Assembly (NCBI GenBank): GCA_028752905.1
Contig: JAQNBH010000006.1
Coordinates: forward strand, 28,752,275 to 28,816,274
Direction of reading: 5' to 3'
DNA length: 64,000 nt
DNA from: Cladorhizidae sp. MBARI D1340-BT2
Taxonomy: Eukaryota; Porifera; Demospongiae; Poecilosclerida; Cladorhizidae
Shown here: one piece after another, positions 45,893 to 58,200 of the stretch
Numbering within the stretch: the stretch's first letter is position 1
Layout of the letters: the number at the start of each line of letters is the position of its first letter
Translations under genes and position numbers: made by a program
The notes under the pieces: model-generated
Seen by the model: only the letters and a program-made list of their open reading frames with translations
The model's database searches: none
What the model was told of the DNA's origin: nothing

Positions 45893-48352
45893 ATGGGAGC
45901 TTTTGGGTATAGACCTCATTAGTCCATTTGCAGCCACAGACGAAGGCCATATATATGTCAGCACTGTTACAGATCTCTTTACCAAGTGGGTATTTGCTCG
46001 GCCAATCAAGTCCAAGTCAGCTGGTGATGTTGCAAGCATTCTACTCGAGCTGATCTACAGTTATGGTCCTCCCTAAAAAATTATAATGGATCAGGGGCGT
46101 GAATTTATAAACCAGTTAACTAACTTAATTAAACTGGTGCCATCTGTGTTCATGAAATGACATGTATGTGCCCTGAGAAGTGAAAAATAATCAAGGAAAA
46201 TGTGTTGGATTTGTTTACAAGAGCAAAGTTAGACTATTCAGTACAAGGCAGACTTAATTAACACAATTTAAGATAACTTTATTAGCGACTTCAGTCATGA
46301 TTCTCGGGAAATTTCTTCCTGCTTCCTTTTGATAAATATTAATGTAGAGTAATGTTCTGTTTGTGTGAACTTATTTGATAACTCAGCTCAATGATGTTGT
46401 CTTGACTGCTTTTGGAGTGAAAAAATGGTATGTTTAGCATATCACCCTCAGACCAATGGCCAAGATGAGCGGACAAATCAAACTCTTAAGTCCAAGTATA
46501 CAAATGATGCTCAATCTGACTGGAACAAGTAAGCTCCCAATATTTAATAATTATTTTTCAAGATGACAGTTTGTTAATAAATAGAGAGATTTCTACTATT
46601 ACCACCACCTTCCAATAGGTGCCAATATCACATTTCATGCTAATCTGAGATTACCCCAGAAAATCTCACCAGAATCTCTCCAATGAATCCTCTCACACTG
46701 AAGCACCCACCCTCTCACACACACAAACACACATATAAAATTATGAAATGGCATAAAAAATTGTAGTTATTGCTACCGTATTGCTACAAAATATGATTAA
46801 GTTTTGCGAGTGCATTGTTATTCGTAAAACATACTCGCAATATTTTTTATCGCACAAAACATTCCGCATGCATATTGCAGCCAAAAGCCAGACGTTTTAC
46901 TAGCGAGAAAGAAGCTGACTACAGTGTGACCATTCCAATGTGCTTCAAACAATTCCTGCCTACTAGCGAAGATGCAGGAATGGATCAGAGAAGTATCAGG
47001 AGAGCAAACGAAAATGTGCAGAGGGTACTGGATGTTCAGGATAGTGCGCAGAAGAGTGCCAACCGATCTTGTTATAATTAGTGGTACTTATTATAAAAAC
47101 TAAGAGCGCATTATACATTTATGGAGCTCAAAATCTCTAAAGTGCACATTGTAGCAATACGGTATATTATTTTCCAAATTCTTATATACTAAAAATATAA
47201 ACATGGTTTTTGGTGTAAGCTTTCAGCTAAAGGATGCATATACCTTGAATGTGCTGCTTGTATATGATTTCTATGTATGTACTTATTTAGATATGTACTC
47301 CCCACCACTTATGGTATCAATACAAGTGTCCAGTCTTCAACAAAGCAACAGCCATTTGTGTTGATTTTCTACCGAACAGCTAGGGATTCCATAGCCATCA
47401 ATAATGCAGAACATCAGAATGAGCAGGAGCTTCTCTATGAAAACATCTCACTCACTATGTCTCCTGAAGACATACAAAATAATTTGGAGAAGCATGTGGC
47501 AGATGTAAGAACAAAACTGACTGGCAAACATAAATATATGACATGGAATTGCTGACACTTTTTTGTAACAATAAATGGGGGACAAGTAGTTTATTGAAAA
47601 TGTTTGATGCACTCCCCGAAAATCATGTTACAGATCAGTTTTATTTTGTAATCACATAGGTACATATGAGAAGATACGGATGAAAATTGAAGAAGCTAAA
47701 GCGAAGCATAAAGCTTATTTCAATTCCAAGCAAAAAAGTGGCTTATAACGGCAATAGGTATGTTTTTATGAATTAATGTGTACCTTTAATGTGTTCCTTT
47801 ATATAAGCTGAATCAAATTAGAGTCCCATTGTTGTTTCTGAGAAAAAATTGAAAGGCTAAGGATAATATAATTTTCTGGATAGATGTATTTCCGAGTTTT
47901 GATAAATGTTAGAATGTCCTTGTCTGTTTTTTGTGATATATTTGTTATCTGTCGCTCGACCTTTACTGGATGGTTTTAATTTTATATTACTAACCTGTTG
48001 ATTATCATAGGTGATTATGTCCTTAAAAGAGGAATGCAAGGAATGTATCCAGAAAAGGAGACAGGCTGGTCCAGGATTGGTGGGGACCCTATGTAATCGT
48101 GATGTCTCACCCAAAGGACTCTGCACACTGCAGGATAACAACCAAAACATAATGAAGTTTAAGGTTATGTCGGGCTCTTGAAGCCATACTTAACTAGAGA
48201 GATGCCAGTTCAACATGAGATACCTTCATCCATCCAGTCACACAACACCAGTTCGAACAACCCTGGACCATCTGATGAGTTGAGTGATACAGCTTCCCCT
48301 GGGAGTCCAGAGAAGAGGCAGTGCCTAATCATTCGACAAGAATGTCGATAAA
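45893..48352 (+). pseudogene. Integrase-derived gene with GT-AG introns (GIN1/KRBA2-like), decayed
   Basis: Coding blocks give a colinear retroviral-type integrase. Block 1 (45893-46115): WELLGIDLISPFAATDEG, DLFTKWVFARPIKSKSA, then IIMDQGREFINQ, covering the first two Asp regions. Block 2 (46387-46528): LNDVVLTAFGVKK and AYHPQTNGQDERTNQTL with the catalytic Glu. Block 3 (47291-47504): YVLPTTYGINTSVQSSTKQQ and onward. Block 4 (47671-47757): KIRMKIEEAKAKHKAYFNSK. Block 5 (48011-48352): DYVLKRGMQG, WWGPYVIVMSHPK, LKPYLTREMPVQHEI, ending TAA about 48350. Joins 2/3 (AA|GTAAGC...TTTAG|A) and 3/4 (GAT|GTAAGA...ATGAG|A) keep frame exactly. Broken by TAA in block 1 (PP*KII), a shift before AYHPQ, an A-run shift in block 4, and a shift at the GPY motif. 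No RT or LTRs were seen, so a domesticated or Ginger-like gene is possible. Confidence 0.75.
46774..47164. mobile_element. 387-bp inverted-repeat element with TA duplication
   Basis: 46776-47162 has perfect 13-bp inverted ends CCGTATTGCTACA / TGTAGCAATACGG, flanked by TA on both sides. It lies inside the second intron of the integrase-derived gene. A TA duplication fits a Tc1/mariner-type or similar mover. An 88-codon frame inside (46815-47081) is not recognised. Confidence 0.75.
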
Positions 48353-48962
48353 TGATCATTTTTTCGAACATTTCAGCTGTCGGAGCTGAGTCCGATACAT
48401 TTGGATCGCCCCCTCTGTCTCTTACAAGGACTAAACCTAGGGACATGACGAAAACCTACAACCTCATTTTGACGCAGAGTTATGGATAGCTGGTGTCGAT
48501 AACAAACATGGTTGGGTTTCCACAGAAATGGAGTGTCAAATCCAAATGATCTGGATACCGAATATTCTCTTGTGACCTCCCGGCTCATGTGACCAATGGG
48601 AAATGATAACTCACAGACAACATCCTTCATTGCTTATGCATGTGCATGTTGAAGTATGCAATTGGTGCTTCTAGTTATGCAATTAGCACAATTTTATGCA
48701 ATGACAAGATCAAGTCTAAAATGAAGTGATATGAAGTGATGCAAAGCTGTGATAAAACACAAACTTAGGCCAGTCCCAGTGCATCAAGATCGGGCACAAT
48801 GCCTGGGTTATCTATACATCTACGAAGGTCAAATTTCTTGATGCTTAATCTTGGCTCTGACTACATGACTGGGAGAGCATGAACTCTGAGGCTACTATGT
48901 CCCTCATGCATGTTGACTGTTGAGGATAAGCTTTCTCTCGAGCAGCTATTTCCAGAAATCTG
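48333..48962 (+). repeat. 0.6-kb dispersed repeat, copy 2
   Basis: Partner of 5584-6201, same orientation. It starts within the last six codons of the integrase-derived gene and covers its 3' flank, so it is probably the 3' end of that element rather than independent DNA. Confidence 0.85.
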
Positions 48963-49181
48963 CACTTCTCCCTTAAGTATAACTTTAACTATTCACTTGT
49001 ATTACAATTAGTTTTTATATTTAAGTACTTCTTTTCCAGCAGTCACTGATATTAAGCAGCTCCATTTAACAACATGTGTGCAGAGTGTATGGATATTTTT
49101 TATGATGTAACTGTCAACTCACTGATTATAGATGTATACAATAACCAAAAGAGACACTTTTCGTGATAGGACTTGATATAG

Positions 49182-49233
49182 GCAGAGCAACATAAACGTG
49201 ACCATGCTACTGAAAAGCAAAAGCGACTCGAAG
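49182..49233 (+). CDS. Exon: charged helix leading into the coiled coil
   Basis: Follows acceptor TTGATATAG and precedes donor G/GTGAGC. 52 bp, starts phase 0 and ends phase 1. Reads AEQHKRDHATEKQKRLE, highly charged and helix-prone. Joining its final G to TG of the next exon gives Val and continues the coiled coil in frame. Confidence 0.6.
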
Positions 49234-52200
49234 GTGAGCTTCATACTGATGATCAAAGAACCAGTTTGATCTGAGTTTTTCAATAGTGGAGTTGGAGAGC
49301 TCTCAAAGAGTCCTTGATCTGAAGAAGCAACTTTCAGAGAGCTCTCAAAGTGTCATTGATCTGAAGGAAGAACTTTCAGAGAGCTCTCAAAGTGTCATTG
49401 ATCTGAAGGAAGAACTTTCAGAGAGCTCTCAAAGTGTCATTGATCTGAAGGAGCAACTTTCAGAGAACTCTCAATGTATCGTTGATCTGAAGAAGCAACT
49501 TTCAGAGAGCTCTCAAAGTGTCATTGATCTGAAGGAAGAACTTTCAGAGAGCTCTCAAAGTGTCATTGATCTGAAGGAAGAACTTTCAGAGAGCTCTCAA
49601 AGTGTCATTGATCTGAAGGAGCAACTTTCAGAGAACTCTCAATGTATCGTTGATCTGAAGAAGCAACTTTCAGAGAGCTCTCAAAATGTCGTTGATCTGA
49701 AGGAGAAAGTTTCGGAGAACTCTCACACTATCACTGATCAGAAGAAGGACTTGATTCACTATGAATCAAGATATGGTAAGCAATCATACTATATAAGGCA
49801 TGGTGTCCAGACATTTATTTCTGTATGTGCATAACATGGATATGTGGGAGGTGATGGCCACAAGCATGCATGGCAAGGTTTTGTTTGTGCTCATGTCTGT
49901 TTGTGCATTTGTATGTATGACTGTCTCGGAGGATCATTGCCAAACTTGGTAGGCAGATTATTAAGTATGTATCATCATTCAATTTTGAAGAGTCATGATC
50001 AATGTGGAGGGTCTGTGTCCTATTATGCTGCTTTTCATAAGTAACATCTGAGGAAAGACTTGCTTCAAGTGCATAGTTATGACTTAACGTATGTTTATAT
50101 CTTGCCTATTGACCTGTCTGTTCATTTTCATTGTGAGTATGCTATTCCTTTGGAACTGGGGTAAAAAATCATTTTTAGCATTCATAAAAAGATTTGCATA
50201 AAATTATATCTTAGAAAATCGTGCTTAAAGCTCACATATAAATGTTCAAACAATTTACATTACTGTAATTATATACTGCAAGCCAATGGGCAATTAAAAC
50301 CCGAGAGTTTGTATTGTGGGTGCTTTCATCATGAAGCTGGTTATTCCAAATGATGCCCACTCATGTTATTCACATACACATTGCTAATGATAATCTGCAA
50401 TAAAGTTTGAAACTAAATTTTGATTGCGAAGCTGCTGCATGCGCTTTAGCTAGTTGTTCTTGTTCTCAGGATTACTGAAATGTCAAAGTTGTCAACTTTC
50501 CAATGGGCACTTGTTGTAACCAGTCTAGTCCTAAAACAGCATCTGCTGCTTGGGCTAAAAAAATACTCTTAGCAAGCCTTGAATCCTGTTGAGATATGAG
50601 CTTTATGAGTTTGCCATCCGACATTTAGAAATACGAGTCCAACCAGATAGGGCATGCTACTCTACACGCCAACCGTCCCGAAATGGCCGGGACAGTCCCG
50701 AATTTTAGGCATTGTCCCGGTGGTGTCCTTGTCCCAGTAATGTCCCGGAATTTACAGATACACGCACCTTGCTCTTCCACTCGGCCACTGCAGTCCCAAA
50801 GTAAAAAAAAAAGGACACTTTTTAGGAGAGAAAAACCATTCCAGCTGGTTTGCCACACCTTTGACCTTGTTTCGATTGGAGGTGTGGCATGTACGTGAAA
50901 CTTCCCAACCAGCAAAATGGCCAGTGTAGCAAAGAAGCAGAAAGAGAGAATGCCATTTTGACGGAAACACTCTCACCGCCATAAGGCGAGAATTCGACAT
51001 CGCTCGCAAACAGAGCTACAGATTTAATTTTTTACCAGGGTGTGCGCGAAAGATAGTTTAAAATTACAATCCAAGAAAAAATCCAGGTAGCACGTGATTC
51101 CGAACTGGTCACGGCAACAAAAATATAATTATATATTTTTTTGGACAATGATGACTTTACTTCACTGTGACCGTCCCTATAACTTCTGGATGCTCTTCTT
51201 CGGTGGAAAGCTGCAGAGCTATCTACTGCAGACTTACTATCAATCAAAATCCTACGGAGTAGAGAAAAAAGTCAGATTTGTTGTTAGTGACTTTTTTACT
51301 GTTGTAGACATAGAGATGCGTAACTTTTGTTTGCCTATTTGAATAGAGCTGATTCATATACCAATTTATAGCTCTTTCAATTTGCAATCGAATGATATGC
51401 TTTGTTTAAAAATGTAATGGTTACAAAAAATATTATGAAATAAAAAAATTAAATAAAAAAAAAGGTTTTGGGCCGGTGAAAGGGAAAGAATTTCAGGAGA
51501 AAGACAAAGGTTTAAATAAAACAATATAAATAAAAGAAATATAATGAAATTGTAAAATATAGGGTAAATAATAACATCATGGGGACAGGGAAACTCGCAT
51601 GCTATTGAGGGGGCGTGGTCGGAAATTCGCGTCGGAAATGTCCCGGAATTTACTTATGGCAAGTATGAACACCCAATAACAACATTTGCTTGACTTCTAA
51701 ATATGCTCATGTTATAAACTTACTTTGATAGTGTGTCTTTGAAACTGTAGGTCGTCTTGACAACACAGAAAGCCAAAAAGGAACTTCTCAATGTCAGGTA
51801 TCAGGTGAAGTTAGAGTATACACACGCTTTTGACATTTAACCTTTTTAAATATTATTTTATCATTTCATATTCAGAGCAGAGATGTGCATATATCTAGTA
51901 AGTTACTAAGAAATAGAGATAATCTAATTGTACTTTTCATTATGTACAGTTTGTACAATTTATCAGGGGAGTAATTTTTTTAGTCAAGCTTTTGTGCCAC
52001 TAATCAAGAGTTCTCTATTCAGTATGCCATTATTTTTATGCAAAATCACTTGATATTAAGTGGTAACTGAAATTTCATTGGTTTGCCATACACTGTGTCT
52101 TGTTATGGCGCAGAGCCTGCTTGCCTTCTTAACCTGGCTATTGTACTTGTTAAAAATATCTTAGGGTATTCTAGTTAATATTTCAGGATGGTTCACGTCA

Positions 52201-55200
52201 TATTGTGAACCAGCCTTTAGAAGGACTATGAATGTGACCCTAACAACCCAAGGAGTGTGAGGTTCAATCAACACCGATTCACACTTAACATAGATTAGAG
52301 CGATGCTAAGGCTTGGATTAGAATTAAGGCTAAGGCTTGGACTAGAGTTAAGGCTAAGGCTTGGACTAGAGTTATGGCTAAGGCTTGGACTAGAATTAAG
52401 GCTAAGGCTTGGACTAGAGTTAAGGCTAAGGCTTGGACTAGAGTTAAGGCTAAGGCTTGGACTAGAGTTAAGGCTAAGGCTTGGACTAGAGTTAAGGCTA
52501 AGGCTTGGACTAGAGTTAAGGCTAAGGCTTGGGCTAGAGTTAAGGCTAAGGCTTGGACTACAGTTAAGGCTAAGGCTTGGACTAGAGTTAAGGCTAAGGC
52601 TTGGACTAGAGTTAAGGCTAAGGATTGGACTAGAGTTAAGGCTAAGGCTTGGACTAGAGTTAAGGCTAAGGCTTGGACTAGAGTTAAGGCTAAGGCTTGG
52701 ACTAGAGTTAAGGCTAAGGCTTGGACTAGAGTTAAGGCTAAGGCTTGGAATAGAGTTAAGGCTAAGGCTTGGACTAGAGTTAAGGCTAAGGATTGGACTA
52801 GAGTTAAGGCTAAGGCTTGGACTAGAGTTAAGGCTAAGGCTTGGACTAGAGTTAAGGCTAAGGCTTGGACTAGAGTTAAGGCTAAGGCTTGGACTAGAGT
52901 TAAGGCTAAGGCTTGGACTAGAGTTAAGGCTTAGGCTTGGAGTAGAGTTAATTATACTTTTTGTAACTGCTTATATCTTGGAATCATCTTCCCTCATAAA
53001 CTTCAGCAACTTATAAGAATTCCTATCACTATGGTCGTTGTGGCTGCTGATTCCAAATCCCTGTCTAGGAAATAATTCGAGGAATGATGGTTTAGTAGCC
53101 ATTGCTAAGAACAGCTAAGCATCTCGCTTAAATTGCGTGTTGTTGTGCAGGTAGCTAATACTACACTCAATGCTTGTAATACTGCATCTGTTTATGCTGC
53201 TTGTAGGAAACTATTGCATATTTCCAAATACATAACTACAAGTAATAATTACCTACCTGACTGTACGCTTGCATAAAGATATAAATATTATCCAGTTAGC
53301 AATTCCATTCTTATTTACATAGCATTAGAGATTCAAGCCTTCATGGACTATCCTTGTCACAACTGTCAAGCAAAGATAACAGGGCACTCGACCTTCAAAA
53401 TTAAGCCACTGCTACGAAAGGAACTAAGTCGTCTGGAATGATCCTAACACTGTCTTTTTCAAAAAGGTTGCTTGGGCCAAAAAATTAACTTTGTTGTGAT
53501 GCTCGTTATGGAAAGGCAAGGATCCAGATCTAGTGGAAGCACTAGAAACATGTTAAGCAATATTGCAGGCATATTAAAACACAAACACAGAATCTCCGAC
53601 TACTTGTTCTTTTCATTGCACTGCCTGGCACCAGAATGTTAGCAGTTGAATCGGAATGGACTGCCCTGGCTGCTGGGGAGCCACTCTCGAGAGCCTGAAC
53701 TGAAGCCAAGACCAACAAGATCACCATAATTTTTCTGTATTCAGTTATTTATCACAACCTTTTTGAAATAGAAAGCCAAAGTTTGTACTTGTCATCAATA
53801 GGAGCCTCTAGCCCTAGTTGCCGACTACTCTAACACCCTAGCAGTTTTAGAACTTCTATAACTTTTGACAAACATCAGATGAAGAATTGCCAAGAAACAT
53901 ATATATACCATGAGATGTGTTTTTTATCTCTCATTTTTCTCAGCTAATGTTCATTGTGTTTCAGTGTCAAGTTAAACAGAAACTTGGAGCTCTGGAGACT
54001 GATAATGTTAGGATGTATGTGGTAAAAAATGGAAATCATTGACTTCTTTTAATATCATGTAATTCTGACAGTTTGTCCACCTGTTCTTTATAGATGCACG
54101 CACTTTATTATTTAGAGGACCACGATACAGCTGTGATTTATCATCCCTACATATATAGTATGAATGCATTCTTGATTTATAATTATTTTGATTACTGTAA
54201 CTTTAGACCCTGGATTGCCTACAAGTGCTGGTACAAATATTGGGACATCAGAGGTCTTCCATTCAAAAGATCCATACAGGTGGATACTCTATTGTTGTAT
54301 TTTCTTGATTTAATGAATGTTTAATTTTTGAGACTCCATCCTTCCCTGATGAGCAAGCCAGTGAGAATCTCGGTAGGTGTAACTTAGTTTTGATTTATTC
54401 AATCTGTTTATTTTTCCATGTGGATAATTTTTACACAAATTGATCCATACAATAAACGTGTTTTCATTAAATTAATCAAGAATCACGAAGGATCAAGAAG
54501 CACGAAGGTCATATTTTCCCTCAGGTTATCCAAGATAAAGGGATTTAATTTAGAAGTTCTATAATTTCAAGATGAAATATATGCCAAAGGAAATGCAACA
54601 TGAAATATTGTGTTCATATCCTATTTTTCTCAGCTCATGTTCAAAGATGTCAGTCAAGAAAGTAGGATTACTCTGACAATTTTTACATATGCTCTACAAA
54701 AACATTGTTTAAATGGGCAAGCATTCTTTTAAAACACAATGGGAAAAGTAGGTCCTAAAACTACACCACTCTAGTATGCAAACATTGATTGTATTAGCCT
54801 AGTATGCACACAGTATAAACGCATTCTAAAATGTTCCATTTTTTTTCCAGGATTGCCTACAAATGATGTTCCAACATTTGGCCTCTCAGGAGATGGTCTT
54901 CCAGCCACACATGTGAGCCAATACTCTTTTATTGCTTAATTTAATGTGTTGCTTTGTTAATCCTACAGGCTCTATCCTTGACTGGTGAGCAAGCCTATGA
55001 AATTCCTGGTATGTTTGGAATACTCTTTAGATGAGGTGTTTATGACAAAATTCTCTAAGAACAAATAAAGAAATTTTGTAATGTCATTGTCATAAGAACC
55101 CTAATAATGTATAGGATAGCTTGATTAGAACATCTGTGAGATTTACATCAATATGAATACATGCTGAGAAATATGTCATATGAAATATTGTGTCTATTAA

Positions 55201-58200
55201 TAACCCATTTTTCTTCTGAGCTGCAGTGAGAATTCCTAGGTAACCGAAGATGACTATACCTTCTTCTTCCTCATCAGTATCTTCCTAAAGATAGCTATAT
55301 CACCCCTGGTCACTTAAGTAATGAGGTCATCCTAGTTACTCTCTCATCAATTCGATGATTTTCTAGACAAGAGATCGTTGGTAGTTTTTTAAACATATTT
55401 CGCAAACTTTCTGGACCCTATATGCAATCTAGGAGTAGGACATAACCATTGGAAAATTGTAGCAATCATGCAGTGTTTTATGTGTTTTTTAACTTGCTCT
55501 ACCTAAATTATTGTGCTTACAGAGGGTTGGTTAAGGACACGATCAGTGATCATGCTGGCAGGGTGGTTCACTGTTGCTAAGCTCTCACTGTTTTTCTGAA
55601 TCTCATTATTTGAAATCATGCTTCTCTATTTTCTTCGCTATTGGCTGAATAAGAAGGGTGGAGGTGTGAGGCCTGCGACTGTCAGTTTTATCCAATGAGT
55701 TGGCAGGCAAAAGTGTACAGGATGTGGGAAGTCATCTTTGAGTACTAACTTCTATGGTCCATTTTTATTGTTCTTTTTGTGAGATGTCCGCACCATGATT
55801 TGTTAACCCCATTCATATTGAACATGGTCATCTTGAGATTTGGGTATACCTAAACTGGTTGAGCTAATGTGCATCAAGTATTAGCTTATGAGGCTATATA
55901 GGAGCACTCAGGAGCATTGAGAAACATTTATAGCTTGTGTAGCTCTAGTTATTGTGGATGAGCAACTCTAGGCCAAATAGAACCTGCATCCCTTTATTTT
56001 GTGCCTGCACACCAGAGATGTTTGTATTGTTAATTATATCATACTCTGCGAACATGCTGGTAGGAATTGCCAGGTTGGCTAATCCATGTTTGTCTGCCCA
56101 AGGTTATCACCTGTTACTGTTAGGATAAATCTTTGTTAAATGTATGTTTTATAAGTGATAAAAAAGATTTAGTAGAAAAGCTTCCTTACTCATATTAAAT
56201 ATGCAATTGTAAAGCTTGTTCTAAAATTTCTTGTAAACTAGGGTTCATAGGACAACCCGTTGGGTTTATAGTTACTTATAATTATGTCTTCTACGAATGG
56301 ATTTTGGTTTATTCATAAATTTAGAGACTGGAAAATTTCAGCCAAATCTTGGGAGATCGAAAGGATCTTCTTTGCCACAAGCCTCTGCCGCTCCATTAAC
56401 TTGCTTATTGATGTTGATAATTTACTCATCAGAGTGAATCCATTTCTGATGAAGAAGCCTATGAAAATCCTGGTATGTTTGATTGATTATGGATATTTTT
56501 TTATTTTATTATTAATGATAACATTTTTCCATGGCATAACTATTTGTAAATGTAACTTTTCCCCTCATAAGTCCATTAAAGCTATCATCGGTTTGCAAAT
56601 ACAATAGGCTATAGTTTTGTAATAGAAGTAACTCATTGAGGTGAGCAAATAAAAGCTACATTGCAGACAGATTCGTAGCAAATAAATCTGTTCAGAAATC
56701 CCTCCTACCTAGAGATTGAGCATGAGTGATAGGTGGACATCCCTCACTGGATTTTTAGTGGCAGTCAAAATAATCCACGGCATTTAATCATGTATCTGAG
56801 GGGCCAATGGCATTTTTTTTCTTTTCTTTTTTTAAAACTTATGGTTACCACTTTAGAGCTCCGTAAATTCTGTATGTAAACTTCATTGTATGGACTTCAT
56901 ATATAGCTTAAATGATAGGTCTCTCTGTGTGCTCTCTTTTGATCATAAAATTATTTTTATAGGTATAACTATAGCCAAGTTACTAGACCTAAAGTAGAGG
57001 GAACTTCAAAATCTGAATGCTTGAATTGGCCGCATTAATATCTCCAGATTGCAAAGTGCTAAAGATTTGAAATTAGCACCAGTGGCTAGAGGAAGCTCTA
57101 CTCTATTCAACGAGTGTTTTCATTAGGTGTTAAAGTGTATGTACATGGTCAAGCACGTGGGTGAAATGTAGCTTCCTCTAGCCACTGGTGCTAATTTCAA
57201 ATCTTTAGCACTTTGCAATCTGGAGTTATTTATGCAGCAAATTCAAGCATTCAGGTTTTAAAGTTCCCTCCACTCAAGGTATAGTGACGTGGCTATAGAT
57301 AAATCTATGAAAAATCTTTTAGTATTAAAAGAGAGCACACAGAGAGACCTATCTTTTGAAGCATATATTAAGGCCATACCATGAAGTTTACAGAATGGAC
57401 GGAGCTCTAAAATGGTAACCATAAGTAAAAGGAAAAATAATTTAAAAAATACCGTTGCCACCCCCCTTAGTGATTGATCAAATTATTTTTTGTGTTTTAT
57501 TATAATTCTATATTTGTAGCTATTACTTATTTCAATGTAAAACCTTTAACAAAATTTAAGAAAAGGAATCCATTCACTAATGCCTCTTTCTCAGCAGTAA
57601 AAAGACGAGAAAAAGAATGTTCATAGAAGCAGTCTCATGGTTGTTAAAAAAATAATTTTTAAAAATTTTTGGTCACTCTCACTCAAACTTGAAATACATT
57701 TTTTTAAATTTTATAATGATTTGCAAACTGGATATGTACAGTTTTTAAAGATGTTGAGCTTTGTGGTGCATTTTTATAATTTTTGGTTGTGTTCCAGAGC
57801 CTGCTCGCCTTCTTCCTGGCTAATGTACTTGTTAAAAATATCTCGGGTTTTTTACTCCAATTCATAATATTTCACGATGTTTCACGTCATATTGTAAACC
57901 AGCCTTTAGAATAAAAACTATGGAGTATGAATATATCCTTAACAACCCATTGAGTGTGAGGTGCATGTAGGCACACTTAACATACACTATAGGGGTGTGG
58001 CTAAAGCAAGGGCTAGAGTTAGGGCTATGGCTAGTATTATAGTTAGACCTAGGGCTAGAGATATGGCTAAGGTTGGGGCTGAGATAGGGCTAAAGCTAGG
58101 AGTATAGTTGGGCTTGGACTAGAAATGGGGCTAAGGCAGGGATAGAGTTAGGGCAAAGGCTAGCGCTAAAGTTAGGGCTAATACTAGAGCTAGGCGTGTT

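Noticed and set aside
52303..53016. Long open frame of LRLRLGLE repeats as a protein gene
   Set aside because: It is the translation of a 24-bp minisatellite with no in-frame stop in two frames. The duplicate locus has no such frame, and nothing but repeat is encoded.
53542..53727. Minus-strand frame with a signal-peptide-like start (MVILLVLASVQALES)
   Set aside because: The duplicate at 61736-61945 aligns in DNA but its frame differs and breaks, so there is no sign of protein-level conservation.
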